Shown: positions 34,030-42,345, numbered from the stretch's first letter. The stretch: 64,000 nucleotides of DNA from Solirubrobacterales bacterium 67-14 (GCA_001897355.1 MKST01000011.1:181876-245875), one strand, 5' to 3'. A program made the numbers and translations. The notes: generated by a model from the sequence alone, not told the origin.

Positions 34030-34770
34030 TCATGGCGATGGCGTCTCGGCCGGAACCTGGGACAGGCAGTACTCCTGGACCGCAACTTCGAGTTCGAGGG
34101 TCGCGGCGAGGGCGGGCCGGGCGGAGGCGTCGAGCACCCGCTTCGCTCGTCCGACCGCGGTCGGTGGACAAGCCAGCAGCTCATCGACCAGCTGCCCCGT
34201 CGCTCGTTCGAGCCCCTCCGGCGCGACGATCCGGTTGACCAGCCCGATCCGCTCGGCTTCGGCTCCCCCGATCGTCCGCCCGGTCATGACCATCTCCTTG
34301 GCCCGGCCGAGCCCGATCAGGGCGGGCAGGCGGCTGGAGCCGCCGATGTCGGGGATGACGCCGAACTTGACTTCCGGCAGGGCGAACCGGACGTCGCGGG
34401 AGGCGATCCGCAAGTCGCAGGCCAGCGCAAGTTCGAGCGCGCCGCCGAGGCAGGCTCCATGGATCTGGCAGACGACCGGTTTGGTCATCTGCTCACAGGC
34501 GTTGGCGCAACCGAGGAACAGCTCGCGGAAAGGCCGGCCCGGGCCGCCTGACGAAAGGGAGAGCGCCTCGAAGTCGGCGCCGGCCGAGAACGCCGGGCCG
34601 GCGCCGCGCAGGACGACGCATCGCACATCGTCGTCGGCTCCGGCGGCGCCCAGCGCCGCATCGAGCTCGAGCAGGAGCTCCGAGTTGATCGCGTTGCGGC
34701 GCTCGGGCAGGTCCAGGACGAGATGCAGCACGGGCCCAAGGTCGTGGACGGCCACGGCACCCATGCTCAT
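34030..34770 (-). CDS. Enoyl-CoA hydratase/isomerase family protein
   Basis: 246 residues, crotonase fold. A-F-S-A-G-A-D-F gives the first oxyanion-hole segment, H-G-A-C-L-G-G-A-L-E the second, and L-P-E-V-K-F-G-V-I-P-D-I-G-G the segment carrying catalytic acids. The Glu at the E-V-K position fits a hydratase, whereas D-I at the second position differs from E. coli FadB, so isomerase or other crotonase activity is possible. The ATG overlaps the stop of the NAD-dependent oxidoreductase gene (ATGA). Confidence 0.87.
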   Translation of the reverse strand: MSMGAVAVHDLGPVLHLVLDLPERRNAINSELLLELDAALGAAGADDDVRCVVLRGAGPAFSAGADFEALSLSSGGPGRPFRELFLGCANACEQMTKPVVCQIHGACLGGALELALACDLRIASRDVRFALPEVKFGVIPDIGGSSRLPALIGLGRAKEMVMTGRTIGGAEAERIGLVNRIVAPEGLERATGQLVDELLACPPTAVGRAKRVLDASARPALAATLELEVAVQEYCLSQVPAETPSP

Positions 34771-35594
34771 GCCCCTTCCGGCGTCGCGTCCCGCGCAGTT
34801 CGCTCAAGCCACTGCTTCCAGGTGGTCGTGCCGCGCCGCGCTTCTTCGGACGTGTTCCCGGCGGTCAACGCCGCCTGAACCCTTTTCGGTACCGGCGCCC
34901 GGTGGATGCGCCGCTCCTGCCCTCTCGACTGCAGGTACTCCCGCATCAACTCGGGCAAGGCGAGTACCTCCGGTCCGACGAAGTCCTCGCGCTCACCGCG
35001 CCGGCCGTCGTCGAGGCAGTCGACGATGAACCCCGCGAACTCGTCGGAGTCCACGGGCGCCATGCGGGTATCGGCCGGCAACGCCAGGAACATCTGACCG
35101 GCCATTCGCGCGAACATCCGTTCCATCAGCCAGTAGAACCCGGTCGCGCGGACGATCGACCACGGCACCGAGGAACCGCGCACGAGTTCCTCCGCTTCGA
35201 GCTTGCGGCGGGTGTACGGCAATCGCTTCATGTGCTGCAGCCCCACGATCGACACGTGCACGAAATGCTCGACCTGACCGCTTTCTTCGGCAGCAGCGAG
35301 CAAGGCCCGGGTCCCGTCCACGTCGACGCCGGCCGGTGAGGTGAAGAAGTCCCGGGGCCGGAATCCTCCCCGCTGCGCGGCCGGTGAATCGGTCGCGGCG
35401 TGGATGATCGCGTCAACCCCGGCGGTCGCTTCCGTGACGCCCTCGCCTCTCGCCAGGTCGCCGGCCACCCACTCGACGCCGGGGGTGCCGCGCGGCTGCC
35501 TCGCGAGCACGCGAACCGCGTGGCCCTGCTGTTGGAGTCCCGGGACGAGAACCGTCCCCAGATGTCCGGTTCCGCCGGTCACCAGCACCTTCAT
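34767..35594 (-). CDS. Atypical SDR / NmrA-like NAD(P)-binding protein
   Basis: 275 residues. Rossmann motif V-T-G-G-T-G-H-L-G at 5-13, D-A-I-I-H-A-A-T-D, V-H-V-S-I-V-G and Y-T-R-R-K-L-E-A-E (the catalytic Tyr and Lys are separated as Y-x-x-x-K). It belongs to the extended/atypical SDRs such as NmrA- or epimerase-like reductases; the substrate is unknown. GAGGA lies 8 nt before the ATG at 35594; the longer frame to 35837 is antisense to the TetR gene. Divergent from, and probably repressed by, the TetR protein. Confidence 0.85.
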   Translation of the reverse strand: MKVLVTGGTGHLGTVLVPGLQQQGHAVRVLARQPRGTPGVEWVAGDLARGEGVTEATAGVDAIIHAATDSPAAQRGGFRPRDFFTSPAGVDVDGTRALLAAAEESGQVEHFVHVSIVGLQHMKRLPYTRRKLEAEELVRGSSVPWSIVRATGFYWLMERMFARMAGQMFLALPADTRMAPVDSDEFAGFIVDCLDDGRRGEREDFVGPEVLALPELMREYLQSRGQERRIHRAPVPKRVQAALTAGNTSEEARRGTTTWKQWLERTARDATPEGA

Positions 35595-35650
35595 CGTTCT
35601 GTCCTCATCGATCGTTCCTTTCACTCGGTCACGTTCCGTACCGTCAATAC

Positions 35651-35680
35651 ATACGGGTCCGTATATATACGGTACTGTAT
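35651..35680. promoter_or_regulatory. Tandem TetR-type operators
   Basis: Two 14-bp palindromes, 35651-35664 (ATACGG-GT-CCGTAT, exact arms) and 35667-35680 (ATACGG-TA-CTGTAT, one mismatch), start 16 bp apart between the SDR and TetR genes. Tandem overlapping-type operators like these are typical for TetR repressors binding as two dimers. Confidence 0.8.
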
Positions 35681-35715
35681 ACATGAAAGTTGTCAAGTCG
35701 CGACCGACGAGGAAA

Positions 35716-36270
35716 ATGGCCCCACCCACCCGAACACCACGTGAGAGCTGGATCGAGGAAGGTCTACGCACCCTCGCCCGCGGCGGGCCCGACGCCGTCC
35801 GCATCGAACCCATGGCCAAGGCGCTGGGAGTCACCAAGGGCGGCTTCTACGGCCATTTCGGCGGTCGAAAGGAGTTCCTGAAGGCGATGCTCGACAGTTG
35901 GGAGCTGGCCACTACCGAGGAGACGATCGAACGGGTCGGGGCCGCCGACGCCGAGGCCGGATCCAGACTGCGACGACTGTTCGAACTCACCTCCGGCAGC
36001 ATCGTCGCGATCGACCTCGCGGTCCGCGATTGGGCCAGGCGCGACGAGGCGGTCGCCGAACGGGTCCGTCGCATCGACGCCCGTCGCATGGACTACCTGC
36101 GGTCGCTGTTCGCGGAAATCTGCTCCGGCCCGGACGAGGTCGAGGCCCGCACCATGCTGGCCTACTCACTCCTCATCGGCAACCGCTTCATCCAGGCCGA
36201 TCCCGGTTCACACAGCAGGGACGACCTCCTCGACCTGGCCCTGCGACACCTCGAAGCCGAAAAGCCGTGA
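35716..36270 (+). CDS. TetR/AcrR-family transcriptional repressor
   Basis: 184 residues. HTH at about 8-54: A-V-R-I-E-P-M-A-K-A-L-G-V-T-K-G-G-F-Y-G-H-F is the textbook TetR pattern. The C-terminal domain is all-helical with unknown ligand. GAGG lies close before the ATG at 35716; an ATG at 35683 within the second operator is less likely. Divergent from the SDR gene across the tandem operators, and upstream of a small SRPBCC gene whose GTG overlaps its stop. Confidence 0.88.
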   Translation: MAPPTRTPRESWIEEGLRTLARGGPDAVRIEPMAKALGVTKGGFYGHFGGRKEFLKAMLDSWELATTEETIERVGAADAEAGSRLRRLFELTSGSIVAIDLAVRDWARRDEAVAERVRRIDARRMDYLRSLFAEICSGPDEVEARTMLAYSLLIGNRFIQADPGSHSRDDLLDLALRHLEAEKP

Positions 36271-36275
36271 CTACC

Positions 36276-36737
36276 ATGGCCCGCATCGATGAAAACGATG
36301 GTGCCCTGCCCTATGTGGACGAGCACACGATCCAGATCGAGGCACCGCCCGAGCAGGCGTGGGATGCCTTGCAGCGCCACGCCGCCACGCTCGGTTTCCC
36401 GGAGAACAACCCCCTCGCCAAAGTCCTGGGAACCGACCCGCCGAGGGGTTTCGCGACCGCCGAGGTTCTCCCTGGCCGGCGGCTGACCCTGGCCGGCCAC
36501 CACCGCTTCGCCCGATATGAGCTCGCTTTCGAACTCACCCGGACAAGCGACGGCAAGGCCGAACTCCACGCCCGCACCTACGCGAAGTTCCCCGGCTTCC
36601 ACGGTCGCGTCTACCGCGCCCTCGTCATCGGCACGGGGGCCCACGCCCTCGCCACCAACCACATACTCAGGTCGATCCGGAACCGGGCCGCCGGAGGGAG
36701 TACGGCGAGCCGACCCCCGGATACCCCTATTTCTTGA
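36276..36737 (+). CDS. SRPBCC-like small protein
   Basis: 153 residues. The opening V-D-E-H-T-I-Q-I-E-A-P-P-E-Q-A-W-D-A-L is the first strand and helix of SRPBCC/polyketide-cyclase-like proteins, and A-R-Y-E-L-A-F-E-L-T-R-T with L-H-A-R-T-Y-A-K-F-P-G continues the beta sheet. Such folds bind hydrophobic ligands. A GTG at 36267 overlaps the tetR stop (GTGA) and may be the true start. Its last 11 nt overlap the convergent secreted-protein gene. Ligand unknown. Confidence 0.72.
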   Translation: MARIDENDGALPYVDEHTIQIEAPPEQAWDALQRHAATLGFPENNPLAKVLGTDPPRGFATAEVLPGRRLTLAGHHRFARYELAFELTRTSDGKAELHARTYAKFPGFHGRVYRALVIGTGAHALATNHILRSIRNRAAGGSTASRPPDTPIS

Positions 36738-38457
36738 CGCGGGCTGAAACCTTCAGGTTGGCCGGCTTCTGCCCGGGCCTCATGATCTTGAGCCGGAAGG
36801 TGAGCTTCTTTCCCTTGCGCACGCTCCTTGGCTTGGCGATGGCCGGCCGGCGAATGCCGACGGTCAGTGACTTGGCACCCTTGCCGGGCAGTCCGCGCAC
36901 CTTCAGCGTCCGGCCCTTGGCGATGACCTTCTTGCCGCGGATGCGCTTGCCGGCGGCCTTGACCACGATGCGCTTGCCGGCGCCCCGGCGCAGCTTCAGC
37001 GCCCGCGGCAGCTTGACCCGGACCGCGCGCATGGCGGCACCCCCCGACCTGACCCGGATCGAAACCCGGGGCCGGTGGCGCTTCGCCCCGGCGACCTTGA
37101 TCCGGGCCCGAGGCTTCTTGGCCTGGTTTCCGTTGCCGTTGCCGTTTCCGCCACCGCCCGGGCAGCTGCCGGTCTCGGTCGTCGGCAGGGTCTTGCTCAC
37201 GGTCTGACCCGCCTGTGAGGTGAAGTCGGCGTTGAAGGTCGAACTCTTGGCACAGAGGTTCCCGGTGACCCGCAGCAGGCCGGTCGGCCCGCCCGGGAAG
37301 ACCAGCTCGAAACGCGAGAGCGGCAGGTCCGGCAGGCCTTCGAACGTCGTCTCCACGCGCCCGTCCTTGAAGCCCGGGGAACCCAGGATCTTCAGGGGCA
37401 GCGGACCCTTCAGGTCCACCCCGAGCATGGGCAGGCCATCCCCGCCGACCACATACACGGGACCGGACAGATCCGAATCGAGCAGCGGACTGACCGCGGT
37501 CGCCTTCCCGACCTTGGTGGTCGCGGCGCACGAGCCGGTCTGGAAGTCATCCATCGAGCAGCTCTGCTCGAGGCGAGGGCCGTCGACCCCCAGCGCGTCC
37601 GGCAGGAGCACCGCCGCCCGCTGGTTGTTTGCCTCTCCGTCGGCCTGGGTTATCACCGAGGTCACGGTCGGTCGCGACCCCGGGGATAGTGACTTGCCGT
37701 CCCCGTCGACGTGGAGGCTGGCCTTCGGGTCGTAAGGCTGCGTCTTGCAGTTGGTCGATTCGAAGGTGGTCGTACCGGTCACCGCCGGGTCGCCCTCGGA
37801 CATCGCCCAAGAGCGGGCCGAGAACCCGGTCGTCTGGGTGCCGCATGAAGTCGGGTTGCGCATGAAGGCGCCGTCCAGGTCGAGGTCGATCGAGTTGATC
37901 TGGATCCCAGCCGGGACCAGGCTCAAGACCTTTGCTTCCTTGGGCAGGTCGGTGAGGATCGTGTCGAGCCCGAAATCCGGGCGCAGTTTCACTTGGACCT
38001 GATTGATGATCGGCGGCAGGAGCAGGTGGGTCGGGTCGGGCGGGCGCAGGACGATCCCGAGCCGGGCCGGCTCATCGGATTCCGGGGCCACGTTGTAGAC
38101 GCTGCCGTCGACGGTCAGGGGAACCAGGGACAGGGTGGTGAGGTGGACCGAGGTCGTCCCGATCTGGGATCCGGCGGGACAGCTGTCCGCGTTCAGCTGG
38201 TCGACCGAGCACTTCGGTACGGACTGCGGGTTCCCGGAAAGGCCCGGAGGCAGGCTGACCGTCAGGTCACGCAGCTGATCCGCCGGCGAGGTGATCTCGA
38301 GATGGGTGTGGAAATCGGAACGGACCCCCGCATCCGTGTTCGCCGGGGTCGCCTGGAGTCCGCTCAGGCCAAACGCAGCCTGAGCCGAAGGGGCGAACGC
38401 GAACAATCCCAGCGTTGCCAGCACCACAAACAACAGCGATCGTCTGAAAGTTCCCAT
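36727..38457 (-). CDS. Secreted protein with basic Ig-like C-terminal repeats
   Basis: 576 residues with a signal peptide (L-L-F-V-V-L-A-T-L-G-L-F-A-F-A-P-S-A-Q-A). The main region (about 30-420) has paired Cys (C-S-V-D-Q-L-N-A-D-S-C-P-A-G-S-x-I-G and a second copy C-S-M-D-D-F-Q-T-G-S-C) that mark an internal duplication. A Gly/Asn linker then leads to about 150 residues very rich in Lys and Arg with repeating V-R-V-K-L-P-R/G-K-R-I motifs. Proteins like this are common in Solirubrobacterales; I know no function. It may bind acidic surface polymers. Confidence 0.78.
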   Translation of the reverse strand: MGTFRRSLLFVVLATLGLFAFAPSAQAAFGLSGLQATPANTDAGVRSDFHTHLEITSPADQLRDLTVSLPPGLSGNPQSVPKCSVDQLNADSCPAGSQIGTTSVHLTTLSLVPLTVDGSVYNVAPESDEPARLGIVLRPPDPTHLLLPPIINQVQVKLRPDFGLDTILTDLPKEAKVLSLVPAGIQINSIDLDLDGAFMRNPTSCGTQTTGFSARSWAMSEGDPAVTGTTTFESTNCKTQPYDPKASLHVDGDGKSLSPGSRPTVTSVITQADGEANNQRAAVLLPDALGVDGPRLEQSCSMDDFQTGSCAATTKVGKATAVSPLLDSDLSGPVYVVGGDGLPMLGVDLKGPLPLKILGSPGFKDGRVETTFEGLPDLPLSRFELVFPGGPTGLLRVTGNLCAKSSTFNADFTSQAGQTVSKTLPTTETGSCPGGGGNGNGNGNQAKKPRARIKVAGAKRHRPRVSIRVRSGGAAMRAVRVKLPRALKLRRGAGKRIVVKAAGKRIRGKKVIAKGRTLKVRGLPGKGAKSLTVGIRRPAIAKPRSVRKGKKLTFRLKIMRPGQKPANLKVSARVKK

Positions 38458-38508
38458 TGCGTCAGCGATACCCGCCTCGACCGAAAGCGAATCGGGGGAA
38501 CGCTCCGT

Positions 38509-38940
38509 TCACAACGCCCGGGTGAGCGCGGCGACGAAGGCCGCGCGGACGGCTCGCTGGTCCAGCTCGGCGATGCGCTTGATGGCTGCACCGCCGGGCA
38601 GATAGCGCCCAAGGTCGGCGAGGGTGATGCCGTCGGCGAGCGAGGCGACGACGGCACCATCGATCAGATGTCCGGCGATCTCCCCGACCAGCTCCGAGGC
38701 CTGCCCCGGTGGCACGGCGATGACGACGATCCGCGCCTTGGACGCGGCTTCGACGTTGTCCGTCGTGCCGTGCACGCCGTAGGCCTCGACGAGCTAGTTG
38801 ACACGCTCCTCGCTGCGGGCGGTCACCCAGACATCCTGCGCGGGAAGGCCTCCACCAAGCGATCCCTTGAGCAGGGCCTCCCCCATCGTGCCCGCGCCCA
38901 GGATCGCAACCGTCGCTGTCGAGCTACGCGTGACCTTCAT
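38509..38940 (-). pseudogene. Broken, truncated pyrroline-5-carboxylate reductase-like gene
   Basis: A start with GGAG 6 nt upstream opens M-K-V-T-R-S then A-I-L-G-A-G-T-M-G-E-A-L-L-K-G, the NAD(P)-binding N-terminus of ProC. Codon 49 is an in-frame TAG (38794-38796). The same frame then continues Y-G-V-H-G-T-T-D-N-V-E-A-A and I-V-V-I-A-V-P-P-G-Q, as in ProC, to about residue 120, after which homology is lost and the frame stops at residue 144 instead of about 270. So it has one nonsense codon and lacks the catalytic C-terminal domain. It lies beside the tRNA-His scar and was probably damaged in the same events. A sequencing error could explain the TAG but not the truncation. Confidence 0.75.
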
Positions 38941-39065
38941 CCGGTCTCCTGTCTTTCGTGTACCGGGACCGACTACCTCAGATACTCGCCGATGAAGCCT
39001 GCGAATTGCGCCAAGGTACGTCGGCATCAGTCCGCCATCTTCGACGGGAACCTGGGCCGCAAAGA

Positions 39066-39109
39066 GGGGTGAGCGACGGGGATCGAACCCGCGACCGCCT
39101 GGACCACAA
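39066..39109 (-). other. 3' fragment of tRNA-His: attachment-site scar of a genomic island
   Basis: Read on the minus strand this holds the anticodon loop T-T-G-T-G-G-T (anticodon GTG), the 3' half of the anticodon stem CCAGG, a T-arm with GGTTCGATCC and 5-bp stem, and the 3' acceptor strand CGCTCAC plus discriminator C. The 5' half (acceptor strand, D-arm, 5' anticodon stem) is missing: the bases before TTGTGGT cannot form the stem. A 44-nt 3' tRNA piece starting in the anticodon loop is what tyrosine-recombinase elements leave at the far end after integrating in a tRNA. The 363 bases between the pseudogene and 39304 hold only this and a hairpin. Confidence 0.75.
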
Positions 39110-39136
39110 GCGCAGGCGACCATCTCGCCAGTCTAT

Positions 39137-39162
39137 AAAAGCCGCCCATTTGCAGGGCTTTT
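39137..39162. terminator. Small bidirectional hairpin beside the att scar
   Basis: AAAAGCC (39137-39143) pairs with GGCTTTT (39156-39162), with GCCC/GGGC inside, giving a stem flanked by A- and T-runs that could terminate in either direction. Confidence 0.5.
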
Positions 39163-39303
39163 GAAGGTGACTTGCCGGCAAATCGGAATCCAATGTGCGG
39201 CGATTAGAGGCGATGTACCGGGAGTCCAGGCACTCTCTCGCGGAAGTGCCTGGAATAGCGTCGGAGGTTCAAACCAGTATCGACATCCGCCCCCGGTGCT
39301 GTA

Positions 39304-40080
39304 GTGCGCGAGGCAATGCGTGAACCTGACAGAAGGCTACTTTGGGGAAGGGCGGCGGGTCGGTGCTCGATCTGCAACACGCCCTTGTCGCAAGGGGCCA
39401 CGGAAGCGGGCGATCTCGACACGCCGATTGCCGATGAGGCGCACATAGTGGGAGCTAAACCTGGCTCGGCACGGTTCCGGACGTTGTCCGATCTTGAGCG
39501 AGACGGTTACGAAAATCGCATCCTCCTGTGCCCCAGCGACCACCGCCTGATCGACCGCCAGCCAGAAGCATGGCCGGAAGAGCGCCTAAGACAGGTCAAG
39601 GGAGAGCACGAAGCGAAGATGCGGCGGCGGACAGACGACGCCGACGCCACCGAACCCTTCCCGGTGTTTAGGCCGGAACCGTTCGAGATGCCGCCGCTGT
39701 ATTCAGGGAAGGCCATCGCGGACGTCATAGGCGGTGCTGGCCTCCATCAGTTCGAATATGACGATCCCAAGAACGCGGATCAGAGAGATGCCACGAGGGC
39801 ATTCATCACAGCAGCATCTGACTGGATGGATGTCTGGGATGTAATTGGCACCGATGGTCGATTCGATGTAGATGAGAACATGAACGATCTCAACACGGAC
39901 CTTCATGCTGTCGGGCTCGTTGCTTTCGGGGCACAGACGTCGGTGAAAGTCGACTTCTGGGGAAGCGAAAGTCGCATGCAGCTCGCGGCAATCTGGATCC
40001 GGCGCATCGATCTAATTGCCGAAGAAGAGCGGTCCGGCGCGGAACCTCCTCCACCGTCAGGCGACGGAGTGGCTGAGTAA
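39304..40080 (+). CDS. HNH endonuclease of the Cap5-like type with unknown C-terminal domain
   Basis: 258 residues. The N-terminal 110 residues read L-L-W-G-R-A-A-G-R-C-S-I-C-N, D-E-A-H-I-V-G, N-R-I-L-L-C-P-S-D-H-R-L-I-D, then L-R-Q-V-K-G-E-H-E. This is the HNH nuclease layout of phage-defence effectors such as Cap5 (HNH-SAVED): Cys zinc ligands, the A-H-I catalytic His, Asn and H-x-L-I-D. The C-terminal 140 residues are unrecognised and too short for a normal SAVED domain. The start is a GTG (39304) or an ATG at 39316. Codon use is less GC-extreme than in flanking genes. It is the first gene inside the island. Confidence 0.75.
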   Translation: MREAMREPDRRLLWGRAAGRCSICNTPLSQGATEAGDLDTPIADEAHIVGAKPGSARFRTLSDLERDGYENRILLCPSDHRLIDRQPEAWPEERLRQVKGEHEAKMRRRTDDADATEPFPVFRPEPFEMPPLYSGKAIADVIGGAGLHQFEYDDPKNADQRDATRAFITAASDWMDVWDVIGTDGRFDVDENMNDLNTDLHAVGLVAFGAQTSVKVDFWGSESRMQLAAIWIRRIDLIAEEERSGAEPPPPSGDGVAE

Positions 40081-40153
40081 CGCCCGAGCGGCCGTCGGCG
40101 GCTGGCAGGTCGCTGGCGGCAGGTTCTTCCCAGGGCCGACGTACAATCTGTCC

Positions 40154-40915
40154 GTGAATCGTCGGGAGGCATCTAGGGAGCGGTCGCAGAGGCTGGTCGA
40201 CCTTGCAATGGGGCATTTTCCCCAGGAACTCGAAGTTCGAGGGTTGAGTGGGGTGCCGGAACTTCTGGCTGCGGGTCTGATCTTGCGGCAATGCGAGATC
40301 GTTGAATCCGTCTTGGACCTTGGCTCCAGGCCGTCAGCGACCAGCGCCTCCATTCTGGTGCGGAGTCAGTTCGACCATGCCGTTACCCTCGCCTGGCTGG
40401 CGGCCGATCCTTCGGATGAGCGGTTGATGCATTTTCAACGAGACGACGCGAAGGCTAGGCTGGCGATTGAGCAGAAGACCTCCGAGCTAGGTGTCCACAT
40501 GATGGACGAGGCAACGAAGTCAGACTTGGAACGTCAGATGCGTGAACTGCCTGACGTGCAGGTGCCGCCTCTGGAGCGACGGGCCGTTCTCGCCGACGAT
40601 CACTGGTCTGGGTTGATCCCGGGGCTGCAAAAGGGCACGGCGGCGTCGTTCGGCGGGATCTACACACTTGCGTTCCGCCGATTCAGCGCCTACGAGCACG
40701 CGAGCCGAATGGGACTGAACGCGGTCGTCGACGACCTGCCCAACGGGGCGAAACTGGTTCACGCCGAAGTCCTCGACTTTGCGGAACACGGACCCTTCGG
40801 CCAAGCTCCTCTTCTGTTAGGACTCAGCCTGCTGATCGTGGCCAAGCGTTTTGAGTGGCCGGACATGGAATCGGTACTCCAGGTGTTCTCGGAAACCGCT
40901 CCCGGAGATGCCTGA
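40154..40915 (+). CDS. DUF5677-like protein
   Basis: About 253 residues, mostly helical. A-S-I-L-V-R-S-Q-F-D-H-A-V-T-L-A-W-L-A with a following D-E-R-L-M-H-F-Q, and later F-R-R-F-S-A-Y-E-H-A-S-R, match the spacing of conserved Arg, Phe/Glu, Ser and His in DUF5677 proteins, which are of unknown function and often found on mobile elements. GTG at 40154 was chosen because a TACAAT -10 element ends 6 nt before it, as in leaderless actinobacterial genes; the frame also extends back to a TTG at 40016 overlapping the HNH gene. Confidence 0.6.
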   Translation: MNRREASRERSQRLVDLAMGHFPQELEVRGLSGVPELLAAGLILRQCEIVESVLDLGSRPSATSASILVRSQFDHAVTLAWLAADPSDERLMHFQRDDAKARLAIEQKTSELGVHMMDEATKSDLERQMRELPDVQVPPLERRAVLADDHWSGLIPGLQKGTAASFGGIYTLAFRRFSAYEHASRMGLNAVVDDLPNGAKLVHAEVLDFAEHGPFGQAPLLLGLSLLIVAKRFEWPDMESVLQVFSETAPGDA

Positions 40916-41034
40916 TTCTGCCGAGCCGGTCAGCGCCCGTCAGAAACGACGCCGAGGAGGATCCTAGGCGTACTGGCGATCGGTATCGCCTTGACGCCGT
41001 CACCCGGGACTAGAGCACAGCGCGAACAATCCGG

Positions 41035-41919
41035 TCAGCTCGGTAACGTTGCTCGGATGATTGCCGAACCCGCCTGGTCGTGGACGCGGTGAGTCTCCTG
41101 GATCTCGATCTCCTCGAACCCGGCGTCGGTCAGGTAGCTCTCGAACTCATCACGGGTCAGGGCGCCTGCGATGCATCCAGTCCACGCCTTCATGTCCTCG
41201 CGGGTCGCGTCGTCCATGTCGGGGTCGGCGACTACGTCGCTGACGGCGAACTGGCCGCCTGGGCGTAGGACTCGAGCGGCTTCGTGGAGAACGGTCGGCT
41301 TGTCGCCGGAGAGGTTGATCACGCAGTTGGAGATGATCACGTCGATCGAGTCGTCGGGCAGCGGGATGTTCTCGATTTCACCGCGGAGGAACTCGACGTT
41401 CTCAACGCCGGCCTCCTGCTGGTTTCGGCGGGCGAGGTCGAGCATCTCGTCGGTCATGTCGATCCCATACGCCTTGCCGGTCGGTCCGACTCGGCGGGCA
41501 GATAGGAGCACGTCGATACCTCCGCCGGAGCCGAGGTCGAGGACGGTCTGCCCTTCGGTGAGTTGCGCGACCGCGGTAGGGTTGCCGCAGCCGAGCGAAG
41601 CCAGTTGCGCTGCCTCGGGCAGAGCGTCGCGATCGTCGTCCTCATAGAGGTTGGAGCCGAAGACCGCTCGTTGCTCCTCGGTGATCACGGCGTCGTTCGC
41701 GCAGCACGAGGCGTCGCGTGAGCCGGCGTCCGTCGCGGCGGCGGCGTAGCGCTCCCGCACGACCTCGCGAATTCCCACCCCCGTGCTGTTCGTTTCCTTC
41801 CCGGCTGAGCATCCGCATCCGGGGCCATCGCCACAGCAGTCGGCTTTGGTCTCGGGCTCGCAGCAGTTCTCCTGGACTGCCGGCTCGCAGCAGTCCGACT
41901 TGGTCTCTAGCTCAGCCAT
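41035..41919 (-). CDS. arsM: Arsenite S-adenosylmethionine methyltransferase
   Basis: 294 residues. A Cys-rich N-terminus ([20 protein letters not shown]) probably sequesters As(III). The SAM-binding core is [11 protein letters not shown] and the three conserved catalytic Cys regions are S-C-C-A-N-D, S-L-G-C-G-N-P and I-S-N-C-V-I-N-L. It methylates As(III) to mono-, di- and trimethyl forms. The ATG at 41919 overlaps the arsR stop by 13 nt and has GAGGAA upstream; the frame to 41967 is longer but lacks support. Confidence 0.92.
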   Translation of the reverse strand: MAELETKSDCCEPAVQENCCEPETKADCCGDGPGCGCSAGKETNSTGVGIREVVRERYAAAATDAGSRDASCCANDAVITEEQRAVFGSNLYEDDDRDALPEAAQLASLGCGNPTAVAQLTEGQTVLDLGSGGGIDVLLSARRVGPTGKAYGIDMTDEMLDLARRNQQEAGVENVEFLRGEIENIPLPDDSIDVIISNCVINLSGDKPTVLHEAARVLRPGGQFAVSDVVADPDMDDATREDMKAWTGCIAGALTRDEFESYLTDAGFEEIEIQETHRVHDQAGSAIIRATLPS

Positions 41920-42260
41920 GCGCTCAGTTCCTCGAGTTCTTCCGGGTTGACGTAATAGTAGGCCCACAGCCCCTGGCGCTCGGAGTCAACGATCCCAGCG
42001 TCGCGCAGCTTCTTGAGATGGTGCGACAAAGTCGACTGGCTGACGTCGAAGAGCGGCACCAACTCGCACACGCAGACCTTGCCGGCATGTTTGCGCAGCA
42101 CGTCGACCAGAGTGAGGCGGATCGGGTCACCGAGGGCTTTGGCGATCTTCGCCATGCGCTCCGCATGGGCGCGCTCGACGTCCGGGTAAACCACGGGTTC
42201 GCAGCAAGGCTGGCCGTTGGGGCTCTTCTGTTTCGGGGTGAGGGTCAGTTCGGGGCTCAT
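41907..42260 (-). CDS. arsR: ArsR arsenic-responsive repressor
   Basis: 117 residues. Winged HTH with S-Q-S-T-L-S-H-H-L-K-K-L; alpha-3 K-V-C-V-C-E-L carries the classic CVC As(III) site, and an N-terminal P-C-C-E-P pair resembles the Cys15/Cys16 of Corynebacterium ArsR. It should repress arsR-arsM and the divergent GAPDH-arsJ operon, and, through a second copy of the operator, arsC-acr3. Its ATG is at the edge of the first operator copy. Confidence 0.93.
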   Translation of the reverse strand: MSPELTLTPKQKSPNGQPCCEPVVYPDVERAHAERMAKIAKALGDPIRLTLVDVLRKHAGKVCVCELVPLFDVSQSTLSHHLKKLRDAGIVDSERQGLWAYYYVNPEELEELSAWLS

Positions 42261-42321
42261 CGAAATTCATCAAATCAGTTCCATTCACATTTGTCAATTG
42301 ATACGGTGACTCTCGATGAAG
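42259..42321. promoter_or_regulatory. Ars promoter/operator, copy 1
   Basis: A 63-bp AT-rich block between arsR and the GAPDH gene that is repeated at 50373-50435 with 54 identical positions and no gaps. Its centre holds an imperfect palindrome ATTCAC-N4-GTCAAT (42283-42298), fitting ArsR binding. Confidence 0.8.
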
Positions 42322-42345
42322 TCGGATAGCGAACAGGGAGACAAC

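Noticed and set aside
38794-38796. TAG in the proC-like frame as pyrrolysine or programmed read-through
   Set aside because: No supporting context, and the protein is also truncated, so simple decay is the better explanation.
39066-39140. Complete tRNA-His gene
   Set aside because: The 5' acceptor strand, D-arm and 5' anticodon stem cannot be formed from the adjacent bases.
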